Notes under the pieces: model-generated
Seen by the model: the letters and a program-made list of their open reading frames with translations, nothing else
Databases searched by the model: none
What the model was told of the DNA's origin: nothing
Source: Thauera sp.
Lineage (GTDB): Bacteria > Pseudomonadota > Gammaproteobacteria > Burkholderiales > Rhodocyclaceae
Length of the DNA: 64,000 nt
Direction: 5' to 3'
NCBI GenBank assembly: GCA_024235615.1
Contig: JACKMB010000007.1
Location: 46,056-110,055 of the forward strand
Program-made: the position numbers and the translations under genes
Shown here: piece by piece, positions 1-8,915 of the stretch
How positions within the stretch are numbered: the stretch's first letter is position 1
How the letters are laid out: every line of letters starts with the position of its first letter

Positions 1-1
1 G

Positions 2-3000
2 CACGGCCGCCGCAGCCGCGCCCGCGACGGCGGCGACGCCTGGGAGATCGACGCGCTGGCTCCCTCGGCCAATGCGGCCACGGCCGAGCGCGGCCTGCTC
101 GGGCTGGGCGTGCGCGTGCTCGAGTTCTTCGGCGTGCGCGTCAAGGAGGGCGCCGCGCGCAAGCTCGGCGAGCACTTCGAGGAGCGCCAGCTCAAGCCGC
201 AGCCCCCCGGCCTGCACCGCGTGAGCCTCGCCGACCGCTTCGCGCTGGCGCCGCTCGCGGCGGACGCCAAGCTGCCCGGCGGCGGGCCGCTGCTGGTCTT
301 CCTGCACGGCACCGCGTCGAGCTGCGAGGGCAGCTTCGGCAAGCTGTGGGATGCGGGCAACGCCGCCGGCGCGGCCGCCCGCACCCGTCTCGCTGCCGCC
401 TACGGCGAGCGCGTCTTCGCCCTCGAACACCGCAGCCTCACCGAGAGCCCGGTCACGAACGCGCTCGCGCTCGCGCGCCGCCTGCCGCAGGACGCCGAGC
501 TGCACCTGGTCAGCCACTCGCGCGGCGGCCTGATCGGCGAGCTGCTCTGCCTCGGACAGTGCGAGGGCGTGCGCCGCCTGCTCGACGCCGAGGGCCTGCA
601 CACCCTGTTCGCCGCCGACCGCACGATCGCCGAGCAGCTCGGCCTGCAGCCGCTGTCGCCCAAGGAGGCGAAGGCGCGCGACCACGCCTACGATGCCGAC
701 CGCGCGGCGCTCGCCGAGCTCGTCGAGCTGCTGGTCGAGCGCAAGGTCCGCGTCACCCGCTTCGTGCGCGCCGCATGCCCGGCGCGCGGCACCACGCTCG
801 CCTCCGGCCGCCTCGACCGCTGGCTGTCGATGCTCGACTTCCTCGCCGGGCGCGCGCTCGGCGGCGGCCTGTTCGCCGACGGCCTCGACTTCCTGCTCGC
901 GGTGGTCAAGGAGCGCACCGACCCGCGCACCCTGCCCGGGCTGGAGGCGATGATGCCCGGCTCGGCGCTGACCCGGCTGCTGCACCACCCCGACCTCGTC
1001 ACCGCCGCCGACCTCAGCGTGATCGCCGGCGACGCGGAGGGCGACACGGTGTGGCAGAAGCTCAAGCTGCTCGTCACCGACTGGTTCTACGGCGCCGACC
1101 ACGACCTCGTGGTCAACACCGGCTCGATGTCCGGCGGCCTGCGCCGCCCCGACGGCGGCGCGCGCTTCCGCCTCGACCGTGGCGCGCGGGTCGATCACTT
1201 CAGCTACTTCCGCAACGCCGACAGCGTGGGCTGGCTGCTCGCCGGCCTGACCCGCGGCGACCACGAGGACGGCGGCTTCCGCCCCCTCGCCGAGGCGCCG
1301 CAGACGCCGCCGCGCTGGCGCGAGGCCGTGCGCCGTGCGCGCGGCGGCGGCCCGCGTCCGCTCACCGTCATGCTGCCGGGCACCATGGGCAGCGCGCTGA
1401 GCGCCGGCGGGCGGGCGGTGTGGCTGCACTACTTCACCTTGCTGCGCGGCGGGCTCGGCAAGATCGAACTCGGTGCGCGCGAGGTCTCGGCCGACGACCT
1501 GCTCGACGACTTCTACGGCCCGCTGCTCGAGTTCCTCGCCGAACACCACCGCGTCGAGATCTTTCCCTACGATTGGCGGCTGTCGGTGCGCGCCGCCGCC
1601 GCCCGCCTCGCCGCGGCGCTCGAAGGCTGGCTGCCGCAGGCCGAGCGCGAGGGCCAGCCGGTGTATCTGGTCGCGCACTCCATGGGCGGCCTGGTGGCGC
1701 GCGCGATGATCGCCGACGGCGGACGCGGCGCCGCGGTGTGGCAGCGCATCACCCGCCTGCCCGGCAGCCGCCTGCTGATGCTGGGCACGCCCAACCTCGG
1801 CTCCTACGAGGCGGTGCGCTGGCTCACCGGCTTCAACCCCACCCAGGCCCGCCTCGCGCTGCTCGACTTCACCCGCAGCACCGCCGAGGTCGTCGATCTG
1901 GTGCGCGAGTATCCCGGCCTGGTCGAGCTGCTGCCCTTCGCCCCCGAGGACCCCGACTTCGCCGACCCGGCGCGGTGGACGCTGCTGCGCGAGTCGCTCC
2001 AGGCACAGTGGAAGACTCCGCCCGCCGAAGCCCTGCGCAGCGCGCGCGAGACCTGGACCCTTCTGCGCGCGGCGCCGCCCGAGCCGGCCTACATGGCCTA
2101 CGTCGCCGGCTGCCAGCGCGCCACGGTGATCGACTATGAGCTGCAGGACCACGACGAGGACAGCTGGCTGTCCGGCCGCAAGCGCATCGCCTTCATCGCC
2201 GGCCGCGAGGGCGACGGCACGGTGAGCTGGGCCTCCGGCCTGCTTCCCGGGGTGCCGACCTGGTACGTCGACGACACCGCCCACGACGCCCTGTGCGTGC
2301 AGCGCAAGGCCTTCGCCGGCTATCTCGACATCCTCGCCAAGGGCGCCACCACCCGCCTGCCGAGCGCGCCGCCGCAGCGCGCGCGCGCACTCGCCGACGA
2401 GCCAACGCGCTTCGAGCTGCCGCCGCTGCCGCCGGCGGACGGCATCCCCGCGCCGTCCGAGCTGCGCAGCCTCGGCTTCGGCGGCGGCGTGCCCGCGAGC
2501 CCGCCGGAAGCCCGTGCCACGACACCGCCGATCGAGCTCTCGGTCCGCCACGGCGACCTGTCCTACGCGCGCTTCCCGGTGCTGGTGGGGCACTACCGCG
2601 GCGACACCATCGTCAGCGCCGAGGCCGCGCTCGACCGTCGTCTCGACGGCGCGCTGTCGCGCCGCCAGGCGCTCGGCCTCTACCCCGGGCAGCACGGCAG
2701 CAGCGCGCAGTTCTTCAACCCGCGTCCCGAGGCGCGCCCCGCCGGCGCGATCGTGGTCGGCCTCGGCGAGGTCGGCGAGCTCACCCCGGGCCTGCTCGAG
2801 GCCGGGGTGCGCGGCGCGCTCCTCGACCACGCCCTGCAGATCGCGCAGTGGCCGGACGAGCGCTTCGGCCCCGCCGGCGGTCCGCGCCGGGCCTCGGTGT
2901 CCTGCCTGCTGGTCGGCACCGGCGCCGGCGCGCTGTCGGTGCGCGACTCGGTCGAGGCGATCGTGCGCGCGGCGATCGCCGCCAACGCGCGCCTGCACGA

Positions 3001-5281
3001 GACCGAGCTCGACGGCCGGGTGTGGATCGACCGCATCGAGTTCGTCGAGCTCTTCGCCGATGTCGCCATCGGCGCCGCAGAGAGCCTGCAGGCGGTGCTG
3101 GCCATCCCGCAGCTCGGCGCCGCGGCGCGCTGGCCGGCACAGGCCATCGAGGCCGGGCGCGGTGGGCGCGTGCGGGTGCGCTTCGACGAGGCGCCGGAGT
3201 GGTGGCAGCGCCTGGAGATCATCGAGGACGAGGGCCGGCGCGACAGCCTGCGCTTCATCTTCGTGACCGACCGCGCGCGCGCCGAGGAGACCCTGGCGAG
3301 CGGCCAGCTCGCACTCGCCGACGCCTTCATCCGCGAGGCCGCGGCCTCGCCGGCGGCCAACCCCGAGGCCGCCTTCACGCTGCATGAGATGCTGCTGCCG
3401 GTGAGCCTGCGCGAGGCCGCATCGCGCCAGGGCAACCTGGTGCTGCTGGTCGATCCGCGCTCGGCGCGCTACCCCTGGGAGCTGCTGGAGAACCGCTGGA
3501 GCGACAGCGGCCGCCCGCCGGCGGTCGCCGCCGGCGTGGTGCGCCAGATCCGCACCACCCAGTACCGCACCCGACCGGTGCACGCGGACGAAGCCAGCAT
3601 CCTGGTGGTGGGCAACCCCGACCTCGACGGCTGGGAGGACTTCCCCGACCTGCCCGGCGCGCGCGCCGAGGCGAGCGAGGTCGCCGAATGCTTCGAGACT
3701 GCCGGCTGGCGGGTGGAGCGCTGCATCGATCCGCCCACCCACGAGGTCCTCGCCGGCCTGCATCGCAACCCGTGGCGCATCCTCCACCTTGCCGGCCACG
3801 GCGAGCACGACTTCCCCCTGCCGCAGGCCAGGCGCAAACCCGGCGATCCACCGGCCGCGGAACCGCAGACCGTATCCGGCATGGTCATCGGGCGCGACAC
3901 CTTCCTCACCCCGGGCGACGTCGAGCAGATGCGCTGGGTGCCCGAGCTGGTCTTCATCAACTGCTGCCACCTCGGCAGCATGCGCGGCAGCGACAAGGGC
4001 GCGCTCGCCGCCAACCTGGGCATGCAGTTCATCAAGATGGGCGTGCGCGCGGTGGTCGCCGCCGGCTGGGCGGTGGACGATGCCGCCGCGCTCGCCTTCG
4101 CCAACACCTTCTACCGCCTGATGCTCGCCGGCGAAACCTTCGGCGAGGCGGTGCGCGCCGCACGCGAGGAGGTCTGGCTGCGCTACCGCGGGGTCAACAC
4201 CTGGGGTGCCTACCAGTGCTATGGCGACCCGTCCTACACCCTGCTGCGCGGACGACCCGCGCCGCGGCCGCAGGCGCGCCGCTTCCACTGCCCGACCGAG
4301 CTCGGCGTGGAACTCGACAACCTCACCCAGGCCCTGCGCAGCAGCGCCGGGGACGACGCTGCGGCGCGCATCGCCGCGCTTCTGGAAGGCATCCCCGAAA
4401 GCGCCCGCGAAGCGTGGCTCGCGCGTGCGGACCTGTGCGCCGCGCTCGGCTTCGCCTGGGCAGAGGCGCGCGCCTGGCCCGAGGCGATCGAGCAGCTCGA
4501 TCGTGCGATCCGCGCCGCCGCCGGCGATTGCCCGCTGCGCGTGCTCGAACAGCTCGCCAACTGCCGCGCCCGCCTCGCCGCCGACGAGGCCTTGGCCGCG
4601 CACCGGCGCGGCGCAGCTGCGGACACCGCGCAGGCGAAGGCGCGCGAGGAGCTCGTTCAGGCAGCGCTCGCCGAGCTCGAGCCCTTGTGCAGGCGTGCAC
4701 CCACCGTCGAGCGCCTGAGCCTGCTCGGCAGCACGCACAAGCGCCACGCGCTCGTCGCCGCCGCGCCGGCAGCCCGCCTGGAGGCGCTCGACGCCTGCGC
4801 CGAAGCCTACCGTGAGGCCTTCGAAGCCGGCGGCAGCCAGGACGCCTACCCGTTCACCAACTGGGCGAGCGCGGTGCTGCTCGCAGCGCATCTCGACACT
4901 GCCCATCCGGGGCTGCCGCCAGCCGCGCTGGAAGAGGAGCTCCCGCGCCTGCGCACCAGCCTGCAGGAGGGTGCCGGGCGCAGTCCCGACTTCTGGACCG
5001 CAGCCAGTCTGGCCGACCTCGACCTCGTGCAGCTGCTCGCGTGCAGCCTGCACCCGGCCGAGCCCGCCGCGCGCGGCCGCAAGCGTGCCGCCGCGACGAC
5101 CGAGGCGTGCGCCGCGCTCGCCGGGCAGATCCTCGCCACCTACCGCGATGCCCTCGCCCGCGGCGCCAGCCCGCGCGAACGCGCCTCGCTGGTGGAGAAC
5201 CTCGACGCCTTGCTCGTGCTGCTGGAAGGCGGCCCGCCCGTTCTCGGTGAACGCCTGCGGCAGATCCGCGACGCAATCTGA
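2..5281 (+). CDS. CHAT-domain protease fused to two lipase-type alpha/beta-hydrolase modules (5' end outside window)
   Basis: The frame is open to the left edge and the first GTG (110) lacks a ribosome binding site, so the N-terminus is missing. Residues are counted from 110. Seen: a hydrolase-like module with LVFLHGT and nucleophile box SHSRGG (Ser137); a second, LCAT/lipase-like module with AHSMGG (Ser524); a glycine-rich middle section (about 830-1000) vaguely like the N-domain of M17 aminopeptidases; then a CHAT caspase-like domain with HLAGHG (His1230) and INCCHLG (Cys1285/1286, the second fitting the usual catalytic place). The C-terminus (about 1420-1723) is helical and TPR-like, with a stretch resembling DUF4071. 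CHAT proteins are cysteine proteases common in bacterial conflict and death pathways. A role as a self-contained protease/lipase effector is inference; the substrate is unknown. Possible partners lie upstream, outside the window. Confidence 0.85.
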   Translation, partial: HGRRSRARDGGDAWEIDALAPSANAATAERGLLGLGVRVLEFFGVRVKEGAARKLGEHFEERQLKPQPPGLHRVSLADRFALAPLAADAKLPGGGPLLVFLHGTASSCEGSFGKLWDAGNAAGAAARTRLAAAYGERVFALEHRSLTESPVTNALALARRLPQDAELHLVSHSRGGLIGELLCLGQCEGVRRLLDAEGLHTLFAADRTIAEQLGLQPLSPKEAKARDHAYDADRAALAELVELLVERKVRVTRFVRAACPARGTTLASGRLDRWLSMLDFLAGRALGGGLFADGLDFLLAVVKERTDPRTLPGLEAMMPGSALTRLLHHPDLVTAADLSVIAGDAEGDTVWQKLKLLVTDWFYGADHDLVVNTGSMSGGLRRPDGGARFRLDRGARVDHFSYFRNADSVGWLLAGLTRGDHEDGGFRPLAEAPQTPPRWREAVRRARGGGPRPLTVMLPGTMGSALSAGGRAVWLHYFTLLRGGLGKIELGAREVSADDLLDDFYGPLLEFLAEHHRVEIFPYDWRLSVRAAAARLAAALEGWLPQAEREGQPVYLVAHSMGGLVARAMIADGGRGAAVWQRITRLPGSRLLMLGTPNLGSYEAVRWLTGFNPTQARLALLDFTRSTAEVVDLVREYPGLVELLPFAPEDPDFADPARWTLLRESLQAQWKTPPAEALRSARETWTLLRAAPPEPAYMAYVAGCQRATVIDYELQDHDEDSWLSGRKRIAFIAGREGDGTVSWASGLLPGVPTWYVDDTAHDALCVQRKAFAGYLDILAKGATTRLPSAPPQRARALADEPTRFELPPLPPADGIPAPSELRSLGFGGGVPASPPEARATTPPIELSVRHGDLSYARFPVLVGHYRGDTIVSAEAALDRRLDGALSRRQALGLYPGQHGSSAQFFNPRPEARPAGAIVVGLGEVGELTPGLLEAGVRGALLDHALQIAQWPDERFGPAGGPRRASVSCLLVGTGAGALSVRDSVEAIVRAAIAANARLHETELDGRVWIDRIEFVELFADVAIGAAESLQAVLAIPQLGAAARWPAQAIEAGRGGRVRVRFDEAPEWWQRLEIIEDEGRRDSLRFIFVTDRARAEETLASGQLALADAFIREAAASPAANPEAAFTLHEMLLPVSLREAASRQGNLVLLVDPRSARYPWELLENRWSDSGRPPAVAAGVVRQIRTTQYRTRPVHADEASILVVGNPDLDGWEDFPDLPGARAEASEVAECFETAGWRVERCIDPPTHEVLAGLHRNPWRILHLAGHGEHDFPLPQARRKPGDPPAAEPQTVSGMVIGRDTFLTPGDVEQMRWVPELVFINCCHLGSMRGSDKGALAANLGMQFIKMGVRAVVAAGWAVDDAAALAFANTFYRLMLAGETFGEAVRAAREEVWLRYRGVNTWGAYQCYGDPSYTLLRGRPAPRPQARRFHCPTELGVELDNLTQALRSSAGDDAAARIAALLEGIPESAREAWLARADLCAALGFAWAEARAWPEAIEQLDRAIRAAAGDCPLRVLEQLANCRARLAADEALAAHRRGAAADTAQAKAREELVQAALAELEPLCRRAPTVERLSLLGSTHKRHALVAAAPAARLEALDACAEAYREAFEAGGSQDAYPFTNWASAVLLAAHLDTAHPGLPPAALEEELPRLRTSLQEGAGRSPDFWTAASLADLDLVQLLACSLHPAEPAARGRKRAAATTEACAALAGQILATYRDALARGASPRERASLVENLDALLVLLEGGPPVLGERLRQIRDAI

Positions 5282-5285
5282 GCAC

Positions 5286-5307
5286 CCCGCCCCCGGGAGG
5301 GGGCGGG
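5286..5307. terminator. GC-rich hairpin between convergent genes
   Basis: Perfect 9-bp stem (CCCGCCCCC / GGGGGCGGG) with a GGGA tetraloop directly after the CHAT gene stop and before the stop of the opposing hydrolase gene. There is no T-run, so it is a hairpin of bidirectional-terminator type rather than a canonical intrinsic terminator. Confidence 0.5.
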
Positions 5308-5315
5308 CGGGCCGC

Positions 5316-5963
5316 TCAGGCGCGCACGCCCCCGCGCAGGAAGTGCCCGGTGTCGAGGAAGTGCAGGGTCTGGATCAGGCAGGCGCGCGACCACAGCATC
5401 TGCATGTGGGTCACCGGCAGCACGGTGTGGTCGCGCGCGCTCGGCCAGCGCGTCTCGGCCACGGTCACCATGCCGTCGTTGGGCTTCTCCATGCCGGGCA
5501 CGATGCGGCCGATGCCGACCGGCCGGTTGCCGGCGACCACGCCGATCTCGTAGCCGGGCGGAACCTCGGGCAGCGGCCGCGCCAGCCACTGCGGCAGCAC
5601 CCGTCCAAGCGCGCCGCGCAGCACCGGGACGCGCAGGATGCGCTCGCCCGCATACGAGCCGCAGCACGGCGGGCCAAGCAGGACCACCCGGCCGATGCCT
5701 TCCGGATGATGGCGGGCGAGCATGTTCAGCACCACGCAACCGCCCAGGCTGTGCCCGACCAGATGCAGCGGCCGGCGGCCGAGGGCGGCGATGTACGCCG
5801 CCAGCTCGTCCGTCGCGCCGTCGAGCGAGCCGAGCAGCGAATGCCAGGAGAACACCCGGCTCTCGCGCCCCATGCGGCGCAACTGGCGGCGGTGCGCGGA
5901 AAACACCACGCCGTGCATCCACAGGCCGTGGACGAAGAGGATCAGCGGCTTCTCGGTCTGCAT
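5316..5963 (-). CDS. alpha/beta-hydrolase fold protein
   Basis: A 215-residue soluble protein. It opens with the HG oxyanion strand (LILFVHGLW) and has the nucleophile elbow GHSLGG with Ser72. A late His in THMQML is the likely third triad member. There is no signal peptide, so a cytoplasmic esterase or lipase-like hydrolase is likely; the substrate cannot be read from the sequence. Its start lies 10 bp downstream of the LOG gene stop on the same strand, so the two are probably co-transcribed. It converges on the CHAT gene but is far smaller than that protein's hydrolase modules and need not be related in function. Confidence 0.8.
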   Translation of the reverse strand: MQTEKPLILFVHGLWMHGVVFSAHRRQLRRMGRESRVFSWHSLLGSLDGATDELAAYIAALGRRPLHLVGHSLGGCVVLNMLARHHPEGIGRVVLLGPPCCGSYAGERILRVPVLRGALGRVLPQWLARPLPEVPPGYEIGVVAGNRPVGIGRIVPGMEKPNDGMVTVAETRWPSARDHTVLPVTHMQMLWSRACLIQTLHFLDTGHFLRGGVRA

Positions 5964-5973
5964 CGCGGCACGC

Positions 5974-6885
5974 TCAGTTACCCTTCAGCTGCCGCGCGGT
6001 CAGCGCAGGATTGTCGCCGCTGTAGGCGGCCTTGATCGCGTCCCAGGCCTCCTCGGCGGTCTCGGCGTAGTGGAACAGGTTCTTGTCCTCCGGGCTGATC
6101 ACGCCATGCTCGACCAGCACGTCGAAGTCGATCAGGCGCTGCCAGAAGTCGCGCCCGACGAGCACGATCGGGCGGCGGCGGATCTTGCGCGTCTGCGTGA
6201 GCGTGAGCACCTCGAACAGCTCGTCGAGCGTGCCGAGCCCGCCCGGAAAGCTCACCAGCGCCACCGCGCGCATCAGGAAGTGCATCTTGCGGATGGCGAA
6301 ATAATGGAACTGGAAACACAGCTCGGGCGTGATGTAGGGGTTGGGCGCCTCCTCGAAGGGCAGGAAGATGCTCATCCCCATGCTGCGCCCGCCGGCGTCG
6401 AAGGCGCCGCGGTTGCCCGCCTCCATGATCCCCGGGCCGCCGCCGGTGGCGACGATCACCGGCTCGCCGAGCGCGTCGGACTCGCGCGTCACCAGCTCGC
6501 CGAAGCGGCGCGCCTCGTCGTACCAGCGCGCATTCTTCACCATCTGCCGGGCGCGCGCGATCGCCGCCTCGTCGCCGCTCGCCACCGCGTCGCGCAGCAT
6601 GGCCTCGGCCACGTCCGGCGCCTTGAAGCGCGCGCTGCCGAAGACGACCACGGTGGATTCCACCCCCTGCTCCTGCTGCACCAGCTCGGCCTTCAGCAGC
6701 TCGAGCTGCAGCCGCACCGGGCGCAGCTCCTCGCGCAGCAGGAAATCGGTGTCGGTGAAGGCCATGCGGAACGAGCTGCCGGGGCCGTCGTAGCGGCCGT
6801 GGGGCTGGGCGGCCTTGGCCTCGTCTTCGGCGGAGGGGAAGTTGCGGGCGCGCAGGGGGGTGTTCTTGCTCATCGGAAAATCCAT
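5974..6885 (-). CDS. LOG family protein (TIGR00730-type nucleotide phosphoribohydrolase)
   Basis: The protein carries both hallmark motifs of the lysine-decarboxylase-like/LOG fold: GGGPGIMEA (148-156) and PGGLGTLDE (214-222). LOG enzymes cleave the N-glycosidic bond of nucleoside 5'-monophosphates (cytokinin riboside monophosphate in plants, AMP-type substrates in bacteria). At 303 residues it is longer than the ~190-residue LOG core because of an N-terminal helical extension of about 75 residues, as in the long bacterial subgroup. A second Met five codons in (MSKNTP, 6873) is an alternative start. Probably an operon with the downstream hydrolase. Confidence 0.85.
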   Translation of the reverse strand: MDFPMSKNTPLRARNFPSAEDEAKAAQPHGRYDGPGSSFRMAFTDTDFLLREELRPVRLQLELLKAELVQQEQGVESTVVVFGSARFKAPDVAEAMLRDAVASGDEAAIARARQMVKNARWYDEARRFGELVTRESDALGEPVIVATGGGPGIMEAGNRGAFDAGGRSMGMSIFLPFEEAPNPYITPELCFQFHYFAIRKMHFLMRAVALVSFPGGLGTLDELFEVLTLTQTRKIRRRPIVLVGRDFWQRLIDFDVLVEHGVISPEDKNLFHYAETAEEAWDAIKAAYSGDNPALTARQLKGN

Positions 6886-6956
6886 CCGGTTCGGGGACCC
6901 GCATCATCGCATCCGTGCGTGACAGGACGCGAGCCCCCGCCGCGCCGAGCGGACGA

Positions 6957-7859
6957 TCAGTCCCCGCCCGCCATCGCCTCGCCGAAGGCGCGCGCGCAGT
7001 CGAGGAAGCGCGCCAGGCAGGGATTGGCATTGTTCGGAGCCCAGATCACGCCCTGCTCGATCACCCGCGGCGACGAGATCGGCCGGAACACCGCGCCCGC
7101 CAGCTGCATCCGGCTCATCGAGCGCGGCACCAGCGACACGCCGAGCCCCTCCGCCACCAGGTTGACGATGGTCTGCTGCAGGTGGGTCTCGAGCCGGATA
7201 CGCGGTTCGAAGCCGTGCTCGCGGCAGCACCCGGCCACCAGCGCGTGCAGCGCCGGCGCGGTGGCGGCGGGAAAGGTGATGAAGGGTTCGTCGGCCAGCT
7301 CGCCCACCGCGACCACCGCAGCGGCCGCGAGCGGGTGGCCGGCAGGAAGCACCGCCCACAGCGGTTCCGCATGCACCCTCAGGTACTCCAGCCCGTCGGG
7401 GCGCTGCCACGGGAAGGCAATACCCACATCGGCGCGGCCGGAGAGCAGGGCCTCGTCGAGCTCGCGCGGCACCACCTCGCTCAACTGGATCTCGGCGGCG
7501 GGGAAGGCGTCGCCATAGCGCCGGATCAGCGCCGGCAGGACGTTCCACGCCGCGCTCATGGTGAAGCCGACGCGCAGCACGCCGCGTTCGCCGCGCGCGG
7601 TGGCCTGGGTGCTGCGCACCGCGCCATCGAGCGCAGCGAGGACGCGCACCGCGTGCTCGTGAAAATGCCGCCCGGCCGCGGTCAGCTCGACCTGGCGCGA
7701 GCTGCGCACGAACAGCGCGGCACCAAGCGTGTCCTCGAGCGCGGCGATCTGCCGGCTGAGCGGCGGCTGGGTGATGTGCAGCTGGGTGGCGGCACGGCCG
7801 AAATGCAGCGTGTCGGCCAGGGCCACGAAGTAGCGCAGCTGGCGAAGCTCGATCGTCAT
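6957..7859 (-). CDS. LysR-family transcriptional regulator
   Basis: A 300-residue protein of classical LTTR layout. The N-terminal winged helix-turn-helix reads LRQLRYFVALADTLHFGRAA then ITQPPLSRQI. A linker helix follows, then a periplasmic-binding-protein-like effector domain (about 90-300). It is transcribed divergently from the AEC carrier gene with 95 bp between the start codons, the usual arrangement for an LTTR controlling its neighbour. A dyad sits directly upstream of its own start, consistent with autoregulation. The effector is unknown; a carboxylate carried by the neighbouring transporter is a reasonable guess. Confidence 0.9.
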   Translation of the reverse strand: MTIELRQLRYFVALADTLHFGRAATQLHITQPPLSRQIAALEDTLGAALFVRSSRQVELTAAGRHFHEHAVRVLAALDGAVRSTQATARGERGVLRVGFTMSAAWNVLPALIRRYGDAFPAAEIQLSEVVPRELDEALLSGRADVGIAFPWQRPDGLEYLRVHAEPLWAVLPAGHPLAAAAVVAVGELADEPFITFPAATAPALHALVAGCCREHGFEPRIRLETHLQQTIVNLVAEGLGVSLVPRSMSRMQLAGAVFRPISSPRVIEQGVIWAPNNANPCLARFLDCARAFGEAMAGGD

Positions 7860-7860
7860 C

Positions 7861-7877
7861 GATACGCCTTGAGTATC
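7861..7877. promoter_or_regulatory. candidate LysR-type operator dyad
   Basis: GATACGCCTTGAGTATC is a 5-bp inverted repeat with a 7-bp spacer, fitting the loose T-N11-A LTTR pattern. It lies 1 bp upstream of the lysR start codon, in the divergent lysR/AEC intergenic region. Assignment as an operator is inference. Confidence 0.4.
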
Positions 7878-7954
7878 AATTAAAGCAAGATATGGAATTG
7901 GACGGTATAGATCGACACCCTTACGCTTGACTCAACACCTCGGGAGTCACGCGC

Positions 7955-8896
7955 ATGTCCGCCATCGTCAACGTCGTCCTGCCCATCTTCGGCCTCATCC
8001 TGGCCGGCTACGTCTGTCGCCGCAGCGGCCGCCTGGGCGAGACGGCGTCGAACGAGCTCAGCCGTTTCGTGGTCTGGCTGGCGCTGCCGGCGCTGCTGTT
8101 CAATGTAACCGCCACCGCGAGCTGGGAACAGCTCTGGCAGCCGGGCTTCATCGCGTCGGTGTGTGCCGGCTGCGCGCTGGTGTTCGCGGCAACGGTGGCG
8201 TTGCGCGTGCGCAAGTCGGGCCGGCTGGTCGACGCCAGCATCGACGGCCTGAGCGCGGCCTACGCCAACACTGGCTTTCTCGGCATCCCGCTGTGCGCGC
8301 TGGTGTTCGGCGACGCCGGGCTGATGCCGGCGATCGTCGCCACCCTGATCGTGGCCTGCCTGCTGTTCGCAGTCGGCATCGTGCTGGTCGAGATCGGTCT
8401 GCAGAAGGAGAAGCACCCACTGCGCGCGCTGCTGAAGGTGGCGCGTGCGCTCGCCGCCAACCCGCTGCTGGTCGCGCCGGTGCTCGGCTGCACCTGGGCG
8501 GCCTTCGGTGCCGAGCTGCCCGCCCCCGCCGCGCGCTTCCTGTCCCTGCTCGGCGCGGCGGCGACGCCCTGCGCGCTGGTGTCGATCGGCCTCTTCCTCG
8601 CACAGAAGCACGAGGGGCAGCACGACGGTGCAACCGGGCTGGTGCTCGCCAAGCTGCTCTTGCAGCCCGCGATCACCGCCTTTCTCGCCTTCCGCGTGTT
8701 CGAGCTGCCGGCGCTGTGGGCAAGCGCTGCCCTGCTGCTGAGCGCACTGCCGACCGGCACCGGCCCGTTCATGCTGGCGAGCTACTACGGCCGCGACGCC
8801 GCCCTGGTCGCGCGCGTGATCCTGCTCACAACGGTGGGGTCGGTGGTGACGGTATCCATCTGCCTGAACCTTCTCGCCAACCTGGCGCCAGTCTGA
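7955..8896 (+). CDS. AEC-family (auxin efflux carrier type) transporter
   Basis: A 313-residue, very hydrophobic protein with about ten predicted membrane segments. It begins with the family's typical IVNVVLPIFGLILAGYVCRR helix and has the paired five-helix layout of AEC/BASS-fold carriers. Members export or import small carboxylates (for example malonate permease MdcF) by secondary transport in the inner membrane. A GGGAG sequence lies 8-12 bases before the ATG. The gene is divergent from a LysR gene, which probably regulates it. There are no malonate decarboxylase genes nearby, so the substrate is open. Confidence 0.85.
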   Translation: MSAIVNVVLPIFGLILAGYVCRRSGRLGETASNELSRFVVWLALPALLFNVTATASWEQLWQPGFIASVCAGCALVFAATVALRVRKSGRLVDASIDGLSAAYANTGFLGIPLCALVFGDAGLMPAIVATLIVACLLFAVGIVLVEIGLQKEKHPLRALLKVARALAANPLLVAPVLGCTWAAFGAELPAPAARFLSLLGAAATPCALVSIGLFLAQKHEGQHDGATGLVLAKLLLQPAITAFLAFRVFELPALWASAALLLSALPTGTGPFMLASYYGRDAALVARVILLTTVGSVVTVSICLNLLANLAPV

Positions 8897-8915
8897 GCGC
8901 ACGGCGCGGACCCGC

